This document shows, one piece after another, positions 24,301 to 36,300 of a stretch of 64,000 nt of DNA (the first letter of the stretch is position 1; each line of letters opens with the position of its first letter). A program made the position numbers and the translations under genes. The notes below the pieces were generated by a model. It searched no databases. It had not been told where the DNA came from and worked only from the letters and a program-made list of their open reading frames with translations. The stretch is taken from positions 90,756-154,755 of the forward strand of contig NMRB01000667.1 in assembly GCA_002633025.1 (NCBI GenBank). Direction: 5' to 3'. The DNA is from Notospermus geniculatus. Lineage: Eukaryota > Nemertea > Pilidiophora > Heteronemertea > Lineidae.

Positions 24301-27300
24301 GGATAAACCCAAGTAAAAGATCGTCGAATCATTCCAATAGTTTGTCTACTTACCAATGTGAGTGTGAACCAGAGTCTTGTTCAGGGTAAGGGTTTTTCCG
24401 GATACACCAACGATCCTGGCAGTCTCGCACTCGCTCGCTTCGAATCCCGTTGGCGCGATGACGATATCGTCTCCGACAACCCAGTCATGCTCGTCTACCA
24501 GCTGGATCTCATTGTCACCCTGATTTGCTGTAACCGAAAGTCTCGTCCACGAGAGACTACGTGGTTTGCCGTGGAGGTCAAGGCCACCAAATATACCTGG
24601 AAAGCAACGGAGACACAAGTAATCATCTTGAAGTCGATTCGGTCAGGAATGGTTTATTTTCAGTCAAGAAACGTTTAGTCAGTACAATTGGCCATCCATT
24701 ACATCTGACGTCATTTGGCTTCATCTTGTTCTTCCATAGTTGCAGCCACATTACCAGCCCACACCTCTCACCAGAAGAAGTAGCCTAAATAAGTGAGAAC
24801 CTGCTGAAGTGCTAGTAGGCCTATCGGTGCATGTAGGCTTGATTGAACAAAGGTCAGTCTCATAAACGAGAGTACCGCTGAACTGGTAGAGTATCCACAC
24901 ACGACAGCGCAGCGCTCACTGGAGTATAAGATCTCAGCAACTTACCAAGTGCTTTTGCACCCATGTTGGGTCCAGCAGGTAAAGGCATGTCTGGTGTATC
25001 ATGATCTCCCCTTAGTGTAATGGTAACCTGTCCCTGCACATGTTCCCCGGCTGCAGAGTACCCAGCAACGATCCTTCCACCGCTTACGAAGATATGTGTG
25101 GCGCTGAGTTCAACGTTCAGGTCAGGATTGGTGTTGTTGAACTCGAGGACTCCGTAGATGTACAGCTTGGTCAACTTCGGTATTGGTTCGTTGATTACAA
25201 CCCATTGACCTGAAGGCAAGAACATCATCCTACTATTCACAGGAGACAGCAAGTAACAACGCCTAATTGCATCATTTGTCAAGGCCTGCTATCTGCTTAT
25301 GTACGTACGTGGAGAGGGAACACGATTGACTCCAAAAAGAAAAACGAAAACAGATCCTGTACCAACAAAACAAGAACAGGAATGCAATTCACCACCACTT
25401 CATACCTTTTAGCAAAGGGCTACAATACTCACCAGTTCGGATCTTAACATTATCACCTTCCTTGGGAAGACAGGCCTCATTCCCACAGTTTCCACCATAG
25501 CCCTCTTCGACGCCTTCCCATGTCTTAAGGTCAGTCCAAGTCGTGAAATTACCGGGTCTGTTGTCAGGTGGGGGCACGGTGTTGGGATCCGGCGGTGGAA
25601 TGCAATCCTTATACCAACACCGATACACTTGCAAGTTAACGGTTCTGGCTACGGTCGAAGGTCCAGCAATTGCTCTCTTCTTCCTTTTAACACTGCTTGG
25701 CCTGTCACGGCCACTAACTGAAAGTTTGGAAACAAAAAGTGTGTCTCTATTTTCCCTAAAGAAAGCGATGATGGGTTCTGCTTGAGTCGCCATAAAACTT
25801 CAGCAAAATGCTCTTGAAGAATGAACAAATCGCACCTGCAACGGGCAAATATCTTTTTCCTCACTGCTGGGCCCTCACACCCACATCCTAAACTACCTGT
25901 TGCTGTGGTCTGTTCAAACCATTGAGCCGGTTCTGTTCAAACCATTGAGCCGGCAAGGATCATCCTTTCGTCAGGGAAAGAAAACATTGTGTATTTTTGA
26001 TACAATAACTTACTTATGTAGTAAAGATCCTTCGTGTTCTTGTCAAAGTAGTAATCGTAATTGTAGTTACTACCGCATGTAACCATGGACTCTGTACTGT
26101 TGGCATCTTGACTGGGAACGATGGCAAACCTATCTGGTTTCTGGGTAAAGTTGTGGTTGATGATGAGGCAGTCGTTTTCCTAGAAGTATTACTTGACAAT
26201 GACAATTCTTTCTGGTAGAAATTTTGAAATACACATTACGTTCAGCTATATAGAACATACTCATGTAAAAATTGAATATTTGGTATCCTGCTTACCTCGA
26301 ATGTGTAAAGTCTTCCATCGTAGGATATATTGGTGATGTGGTCCACGTTCTCGAAATGAAATGTGTGGTTCAAACCACCCACCAACAACGTCATCCAACC
26401 AAATTTATGAGTCAGCCGTTTCTTCAGGAATGCCACACTGTTGGACCCATACTGGTTCTCAAAGATAGCATTCTTTCCTTCCAGTGATGTCGGCGAGGGA
26501 TTGTTGAAGGAAAATCGATGAAACTTGACGTTGGATGCACACGCACTGGCTGGGATACCCCTGCTAAACTCAGGGGAAGCGCTGCAGTCACCGGTTGGAA
26601 GGAGTCCAGTTGTAGGGAGTACGCTTTGACCGGCAACGCCAGTTAGACTGCCATCCATATCCTTCAAGACTCCTTCGTGGTCCCATTGAAAATAGCATTT
26701 GTTTGGCGAGTTTACAAAGCTTACGTTGTAGAAGTCGTATCGCCACCCACCGCATCTGTCTGTGCACGTTCCGTCAATCCTCGTTACAGCAAAGGCCGAA
26801 CAGCTGCTCTGATCGAAATTCGAGAATTTTGTTCCCTTAACGATCAAGCCCTCGTCGAAAGGCAAGATTATACCTTTGCGGGTACAGGCTGAGGTGTCAG
26901 TGAGGTAGCCAACCATATGCCCATTCTCGATCACCGCGCCTCGATCATCGAACCTTGGGGTGTTCGAACCCTTAATCATTTTCATTTCAATGCCTGCCTT
27001 TTCGTTGTTGTACATAACGAAGTCCTTAAACTGCATGGCACCGCAGTTGACCCACTCTGCACCCTTTTCATTGTTCCAAGCGTATAGGCTTTCAAACACC
27101 GCAGGCTGGGCAACTTTGTCACTGCAGGCTCCTGTAACAGTTGGGAAATACTCCTGGAAGATCCACAACCCGAACCAACCCTGAGAATGACATGTGTTGT
27201 TTCTGAACTCTAGAAGAGGGACTTTCTTGGGACAGATGTTCCGATCAAACGAAGGCCCATCGGGATGTTCGTGCATTCTGTACCAGAAACCGAAGTGCGT

Positions 27301-30300
27301 GCCTCCAGCAGCGACGTTATGTCGGACAGTGTTGTTGGGGTTGGTCAACCAGAAGGCNCAGAATTATGCCGAACTTGTAACAACCCTTCATTTCTGCCCA
27401 GCCCCTTTGTGGACCCACGCCGAAAACATCTCGAAAAAGGCACGAATGTCCCGAATGTATTTTATGAATCAAGTACGGATCTATCACGAATCGGCCATGA
27501 ATATTCGTAAGTGAGTCGTACCTTATTCGTACAATTCTTACATGATTCTTTGAATTTGTATTTCGTAGTTGAATTTGTGTCGTGGAATTCGTGAACGCTC
27601 CCACGAACGTTTTTGACAAACAAAAACTCACGGGAACAGTACGAATGTTCAGCAATCAAGTAAGAATCACTTAGGAACTGCAAGAATCGTTTGAGAATTA
27701 TCTGCGAACCCGACAACTTTCAGATTCGGGGCGATTCGGGACATTCGTAGCGTCAGTGAAAGCCAGGCAATATAGAACATACTCATGTGAAAATTGAATA
27801 TTTGGTATCCTGCTTACCTCGAATGTGTAAAGTCTTCCATCGTAGGATATATTAGTGATATGGTCCACGTTCTCGAAGTGAAACGTGTGGTTCAAACCGC
27901 CCACCAACAACGTCATCCAACCAAATTTATGAGTCAGCCGTTTCTTCAGGAATGCCACACTGTTGGACCCGTATTGGTTCTCAAAGATAGCATTCTTTCC
28001 TTCCAGTGATGTCGGCGAGGGATTGTTGAATGAAAATCGATGAAACCTGACGTTGGATGCGCACGCACTGGCTGGGATACCCCTGCTAAACTCAGGGGAA
28101 GCGCTGCAGTCACCAGTTGGAAGGAGTCCAGTTGTAGGGAGTACGCTTTGACCGGCAACGCCAGTTAGACTGCCATCCATATCCTTCAAGACTCCTTCGT
28201 GGTCCCATTGAAAATAACATTTGTTTGGCGAGTTGACGAAGCTTACGTTGTAGAAGTCGTATCGCCACCCACCGCATCTGTCTGTGCACGTTCCATCAAT
28301 CCTCGTTACAGCGAAGGCCGAACAGCTGCTCTGATCGAAATTCGAGAATTTTGTTCCCTTAACGATCAAGCCCTCGTCGAAAGGCAAGATTATACCTTTG
28401 CGGGTACAGGCTGAGGTGTCAGTGAGGTACCCAACCATATGCCCATTCTCGATCACCGCGCCTCGGTCATCGAACCTTGGGGTGTTCGAACCCTTAATCA
28501 TTTTCATTTCAATGCCTGCCTTTTCGTTGTTGTACATAACGAAGTCCTTAAACTGCATGGCACCACAGTTGACCCACTCTGCACCCTTTTCATTGTTCCA
28601 AGCGTATAGGCTTTCAAACACCGCAGGCTGGGCAACTTTGTCACTGCAGGCTCCTGTAACAGTTGGGAAATACTCCTGGAAGATCCACAACCCGAACCAA
28701 CCCTGAGAATGACATGTGTTGTTTCTGAACTCTAGAAGAGGGACTTTCTTGGGACAGATGTTCCGATCAAACGAAGGCCCATCGGGATGTTCGTGCATTC
28801 TGTACCAGAAACCGAAGTGCGTGCCTCCAGCAGCGACGTTATGTCGGACAGTGTTGTTGGGGTTGGTCAACCAGAAGGCCGCCGGTGTTATATCATCATT
28901 AAGAAGACTTGTACTGGATTTTACAAACACAGCCAAGTTGTACTGGAAGATGTTACCAGTTTCGACACCATCTTCCAAGAAGAGGGCACCGCCCATGACG
29001 TTGTAAACGACGGTTCGTTCGACAAGGACGTTGTGGGTTCCATGGATGTTGACCGCACGGTTAAAGGTCTTGTGGATACCACAGCCTTTGACGTAGGATC
29101 CAGTCTGGTCGCCGTTCAAATGGAAATGAATCGGGTATCTTCCTAGCCTGAATGCCTGGCCGACGTAGTTCAGTTCCACGTACTCGATGCGGCCGACTAC
29201 CCAGTTCATATTCGGCTCCGGTGCGTGCATCATGATGTGTCCACCAAACTGGTCATTGCCCATTTCCTCTCCGAATCGGCCTTGGAAGCACGTTTGTGTA
29301 ACAAACTCGCCTGCAGAAAAGAAGAGATACATGTAGGGCCTACTGACTTAAACACAGAAGCTCGACCAATACAAAGTGTTTAGTTGCCGGATCAGCTGTG
29401 CTTGGGAAGCAGCCAAAACTCTATCGTACCTGTATCAAAGCCATCCGGACAAGCCTCGATGACAACATGCCACTGTGGATCATCAGAACCCCTGAACAAA
29501 ATGTTGCGGGTCAGTAGCCCGACCTCCGCTTTCATTTCCAAGTCCATCCCTCCGACATTCACGGTCACACCGAGATGTTCATACTGGAGAGTTTCCACAA
29601 GGGTGATGGTCTTTCCAGAGATGGACGCTATGGTTAGCTCCTCGTTCTCTCGTTGGCTGTGTCTGTGGCCGGTAGACGCGATGACGATCTTTGAGCCCGC
29701 CTCCCAGTCTGATATGTCATGCTCCACAGTCAAGTTGTTGGCGCCGGCTGCGGCTGTGGCTGCAAGCTTGGTCCATGTGTTCATGATCGGTTTACCTATG
29801 AGGAAAGGAAAGGATACTGCTACAAGTCGTAAAACAAGATAGTTACAGGGCATTGGAAATCGAACATTCCAAACTACAGACAGCCATATCCCTTGTAGGT
29901 TCTGACCAGTTAATTTTCTTTTCATACTAAAACCAACATACCATGTAGATCCAGTGTTCCATTCCTGACAGCCAGTGCCTTGGCTCCGTAGATTGGCAAC
30001 TCAGGAGCCCTGAGATTCCCGTGCATGGTGATGATAGCCTTATGCTGGAAGGGCTCGGCTTCGGTACCAATTTGCAAGGTACCTCCATCTACGATCAGGA
30101 TATTCTCACAGTTCAACTCTACGTCCTTCTCATCAAAGATGACTGTACCACCTTGAAAGAAAAAAAAAATGGTTAAAATGAGCGTCTATCTTCTAATAAT
30201 ATTCAGGATACTCAATTAAAGAACAACTGGACGAATGTCTGCATATCAATGGATCACAATATAATGCTTACCTTGGATAAGGAGCATCTTCACAATGGCA

Positions 30301-33300
30301 GTATCCGTGTCCACCATGAGGGTCTGACCTGCTCCTACAACCACCATGTCACCATCCACAGGAAGAGACATGTTGCTTCCCCAGGTAAATGGTGAGGACC
30401 AAACATCGATGTAGTGGAAGTCAGCATTGTCCTATGATTAGATTGAAAGGGAACTACTATTGAATGACCCCGCCCACAAATCCCGATATCAAGCCCACGA
30501 TAGGACCACAGAACCTAAGGATGACCTTGGAGGAATTATACTGACAGATAATCAAAAATAGATAAGAGAGGATCTATTTTTGGTATAATCCAGTATAATT
30601 CCTCCAAGCGGTGACCAATCCAACACAGGGATACTCGAAATCCTTTCGAGAATTAATAGGTTCTCGAATCCAAAGCACTCAAAGAAAGGCTTCTGGCAAG
30701 TTTGAATTATGTAAGTGACGGATCAGCTGCCGAAGGTGAGGTCACACAAGTGACGAGGCTACGTTTTCTTTTGATTGCTTTCTTGTAGACGCAAAAAGAG
30801 AATGACGAATTAGAGTCTAAATATTTTCCACAGCTCTTCTTGTACGTACCCCAGGGGTTTGTCCGCTGGTACCAACAGTGACCACCGCCTTGGCCATGAC
30901 TGATGGGCTACGGGCCGCGGTAATACAGGTTACCTCCGTGTCATTGACGGTCTGAACGTCACAGGCAGCACCGGCAATGTCAACACTCACGTCCGCCTTG
31001 GTATTTCTGGTGAAAACAAAGTGTAGTTGTGGATTAGACAAAGTTGAACGAGTGATATCGGCCACACGGACAAGGTAGCACGATGCGTGTGCCACTGTAG
31101 CAAGTAATGACTAAATAAGGATGTGTACGTCACTCAGACTATCTATAAGCATCTGGGAAATAGACGATGATGAGAAGATATGACGTGACTTACTCACCCA
31201 AACCCAGCGCCGTTGATGGTAATGGTCGTTCCTCCCCCGGTGCCACCTCTTGCTGGCGAGACAGACGAGATGGCTGGGGTCAGAGACGAGTCGTATGTGT
31301 ACTGTGTACCGTTGGTCACGGTAGAAGAACCAGACGAGACTAATACGTCACACAACTTGGTGCCAGATCCACCATCTGCAAAAATCAAAGAAACACGGAT
31401 GAAAGTAGAGTAGGGCATTTCGTTCTTAGGTCATGTAGGTATTTTGGTAAGACTTGTTATCGTCGTTGATTCACATACTGTGGACATTATCGAACCAGAC
31501 TTCTATTCCTTACAGCATTTTGAGAAATTCAGGCTTTTGCAGTCCCTACTGCTCCCTAGAATATGTGACAAGTGCGGGGGAAGAGCATTTGCATTGATCT
31601 GGATGTTTCAGGATGGCCGTGCAGATTTTCCAGTTAGTATTGGAAACATGGAACCAGTGATCTTTTAATTTACGAACGTGTGGGGAAATCGTTTGGTCAC
31701 TTTCTGCAACTGGAGCCAACAGCAACAAGAGACGCTTTTCGCAGCTTCCCTACCTGTAGCAGACGGAGCCGAACACTGGACAGACGTGGCTGTATTTGGA
31801 GATGTATGCACCAATGTGCAAGGTTCGCCACAAATGGTAATGCTCGTGCCATTACCATCGAAGCCTTGGCCACTGAAAGAGAGAACCTGGCCTCCACCGA
31901 AACTGCCTGAAAAAGGAACGGAGCATAACATCATACTTTTTGCAAATACAGAAGATTGAAGTGGCTACGGACGGAACATGACGATTTTGTGACAAGTTTA
32001 CCACAGACTTGTCGCTGTTGCATACAGTAGTACTAGTACTAAGTGCCCATAGTATTTACCTGTGATCGGTGACATGGAGCTGACGGTCAGCGGGAATGTG
32101 ACCTGAGGTGAGGTCGTGGCGTCTCCCTTTCCCTCAACATGAAGGCCGACAGTATATTCTCCTGCAGGGCATGGCGGAAGCGTGACTGTGATGTTCGTCG
32201 TAGAACATGCAGTTACCTCACTTTCCTCACCACAAATGGTAACAGTGTTGCTGCCGCACAAGGCTTCGAAATTCGAGCCCGAGATGGTCATGGAACTTCC
32301 TCCGCTAGCCGTGGAAGGGGAGAGGCTGCTTACGACTGGTGTTGCTACAGCAGAATAGCTGAAGTTCTGTGTGGGGTATGTGGCTCCGTTAGAGGTAATG
32401 ATGACGTCCACGCTGCCTGCAGTGTGAGCTGGTGTAACAAAGTCAACGAAGGTTGAAGTGACATTGGTCGGTGTAACTGATGCACCGTCGACTGTAACAG
32501 TCGTCGAACCGTCGACAAATCCAGCGCCGCTGGCTCGGAGTCGTAGGCCACCATTGGTGCTGCCTGAGGAGTAGGAAAGTCCTGTGAGGAGAGGATTCAC
32601 GGTGATGTTTACTGAACCTGTGGAGTTGCCTTCTGGATTTCTTACGACAACGACGTCTTGGACTCCGGGTACGGTGTAAGGCATATTGCATGTGATACTG
32701 CTGCTTGAACAAGTCGCCACAGTGCATGGAACGGTGCCTACGTAGACCACCACATTAGCTTTTGTGACACCAAAGCCGGAGCCAGAGATAGTAAGGGTTT
32801 CCGTGCCATCAGTAGTTATGGGGCTCACAGACGTGACCACTGGAGTTGCTGCTGATCCGCACAAAAACGTGACATTCGCACCGCTGGCTTCGACCGTCTC
32901 GTATGGAGTTGTAACCGAAATAGTGGCTTTGTACTCGACACTCTCGGTGAGGGGAGGCGTGTAGCACTTGAGAGAATTGTGTGTCTCCTCAAAAATCTCA
33001 CATGTACCAACGCCGGGGAAGTTGATGCTGGCTGAAGAACCTTCGTCCGAGAAGTGCATTCCCGTAACAGAAAGTTCAGCACCTCCTGCGCAGGATCCAA
33101 CATTCGGCATAGCAGAGGCAATGACTGGTTTGAAGATGTACTTGGTGCTGTTGCTTATTTGTATAGCAGCAGATCCAGCACCGTAGACAAAGAGACTTAT
33201 GACGGAGTTCAGGTCGTAAGAGATTCCAATTCTGAGCCCAGCGTGTGGGATGAACGTTGCAACAACGCGGTTTGCACTCGCACTTGTGACTGTCATGACT

Positions 33301-36300
33301 TCATCCATGAAATAAGCAGTGTGCTGGCAGACATCAGCTCCAAATCCCTCACCGGTCATCTCGATAGTGTAATCGTTGCTATTCTGGGTCATTGTGAAGG
33401 CGGTGATGTTTGGCGTGGCGCAGCCAGTGTACAAGAACGTCAGGGAACCTCCACTATTCCCGCAGTCACCTGGTAGGGCCACTGGAGCACAGCCTTCAAC
33501 AACAGCTCTGGTATGGCCTGAACGTAAATACGAAAAGCATGGAGTAGCAAACGTAACTGATATTTTCATCTGATTTCTAAAGAAACAGAAACCTACTTCT
33601 TCCCGTCCCTCAGTCTTCGAGAAGTATATGAATGTACTTACGTTTCGAGACAGGGGACAACTTCGCCTCAACTCCGTTCACCTTCATAGAAACTGTAGAC
33701 GACCTTTGTGTTCTCTTGGAGACCCGTACAGTGCCACGGAAGGCTACAGTGTTTCCGGCATCGACGTAGTCGCTCCAGTAGAAGTACTCGCCAGCTGTGT
33801 TGAATTCATGAACAAAAGCACCTGGAAGTCCACAAATTTTATATCAATCAGTAACTTAATCTTCCTTGTCAACAACATATGGGTCCGTATTCTAGAAGCC
33901 ACCTTAACTCTAAGGTCCACTTTAATCTTTTGTATTCTGCCCTGCGAACAATAGCTAAAGGTAGACCTTACACTTAAGGAAGCTTCTAGAATACGGCCCT
34001 TTGACTTATTATTGAGCTGGTATAAATGGAAAACGTCAAATTATAGGGAAGAGAACAGCTAGATCAAGGAAATAGAGAGCGTCAACTCTGTCACTGCATT
34101 GAACTCACCTGTTGATGACTTGGCACCACTGCTGAAGCCATTAGTGTCACACGTCAAAGACGAGGCATTCTTGGTTTGGCAAACCCTGTAGCTGATACCC
34201 GAGACGTACTGTGGTGGGCTCCAGTCCCACTGAACCTTGTCTCCTTCCTCGATTTCGATGGAGACTGGGCTCCAGCTATAACCCGTTCCATAATCTGCAG
34301 AATTGTATGGAAGTGCTTGATTAACTTACTGCCACTCAAGAAGTAAGTCAGAAGAGGAGGAACGAACACATTTTTCAGGAGGCTTATATTGAATCAGTGA
34401 ACACGCCAAAAAAGTAGCCCTTTAGTAAGGTTGACTCACTTGGATGTGTTCCCATGTTGTCCACTCTATGAGTCGGGTGGTGTTCTTTCAACTGCCCGAT
34501 GATTGTAGTCGATGAAGCATTTAGAACCGTGCACCCAACATCACCGACGGTAACGTCGTAGAGGGAGATGTCCTCGGGGAAGCCGCTCCCAGTGAATGTC
34601 AGGATGGTACCGCCGAAAAGAGAACCTTCCTTCGGCGACAGTTGGTGCAACTCGAAGTCATAGGTGATGTCAGAAATGTTGTTGGTCCTAAAAAGAAATA
34701 AGACGTACTATTGATGAGGATGCAATTTAAGGCGATGTGGCTAGTATTGCCTCGTCAACAATACACGTCAGTCTTTACAGCTAATGACATCCTTTGGTGA
34801 GAAAGTCAGTGCTTACGTAGTATCGGCGTAGTCATTGGCAGCCACTCGAAGTCTCGGGGGGTACGACCCAGCAGCAACAGCGGGTAGGGTGGCAACAACT
34901 TCAGTACTGTTCCATGATACTATCGTTGCCTCTACACCGCCAACAGTCAAGAGGCTCAGGCTTTCATCATAGGTACCGAATCCAGAGCCCTGGATACGAA
35001 TGGCGGTCGTTCCTATAAAGGCAATTGAGATTATATATTAGACTTGATGTTACTTGGGGTGACTTGAGAAATATTGAAACTATCGCATTCCCCAAAGTTC
35101 TTTACAAAAAAAGACCCTAACAGGTAAAGATTTAATTGTCGTAGCTTTGTTGTCAGTGGGGCTTCAACTAAACTTTCAACTTACCATCGACACTGGCTGA
35201 AGTGACATTAATTGCGTTTATCGTTGCTGATGGGCTGTTGTATGTAAATGTACTGGTGTAGGTGGTATTGTTGTTTTCGACGCTAAACGAAACGGAACCT
35301 GCAAATGCCTGCAAAAAAGAAGCTGCATTGTAAGGGAAGGAGTATTTGAATTTTCTGATGATGATTCTAGGAATGTGTGTTCATATTCCTGAATGAGGGT
35401 CAGAAATTCAAGGATTTTAACGACAAGGCACCACTTGAGAATATCAGAGGTACTAGCGGTCGCTCCTTCGTCACCGACGGAGGGAGCGAGCATTAAGAAT
35501 CCCCGATAAGTTCTGCATGTGGAATCCTTTCTTGAGCATCCTGTATCGTCAATCCCACACTACGCAAATGACGACTTACTGTAGTGCTGGTTGGAACAAA
35601 TCAGGTCCTTGATGGTCAAAATGCTGAGGGTAAAATATTCATCAGTAAACAGTGCCGAGAACCACACCCTGTGTCAAAAACCACTATTATTTATCGTTGC
35701 TGACTTGAAGACCGAAATCTCATGAAATACATACCCCTTGAGGAACCTCGCACTCTATCTGAGTATAGTTGGTCGATAGTTTCGTGCACTCATTTCCGTC
35801 AATTAAAACTGTTTCATCATCTGTCAAGCCAGTGCCAGTGATTTTAAGAAGAGCGCCACCTGTCGACAGAAAAAGACAGAAAAAGTTACTTGCTGACCAG
35901 AAGTAATTGTCGACCTTGTGCGTGCAGCTGAAGTGAGGAATTTGGGGATCAGGGACTGGGTTATGATCATGTTTCTGTTTGACGAGTTGTGTAGATGCCT
36001 TGACGGCTTACATGTACATCGATCTACAATGTAGTGTTTCAACTCATCCCAACACTGATAATCCATCAATTTACTTTGTTTTGGGCTTTTTTCGCTTGCT
36101 TTGAGACACAACATTAAATCAACTTACCACTTTTAGTGGGCTAGCATTCCACTTGTGGCAACTCCGTTTCTTGCTTGCTTGCAGGACGCCTTATAAGCCA
36201 AGGCATGCGGCATAAGCAAAGAAACAAGCATAGACAAAGAAGGGCAAAGAGAGAGGCTACAGATCGAAAGCTGTGGCTTCTTCAAGCATCTGCTTCATTT

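Noticed and set aside
30535-30610. Hairpin GGAGGAATTATACTG... in an intron considered as a structured RNA
   Set aside because: Simple inverted repeat like many others in the window; nothing points to an RNA gene.
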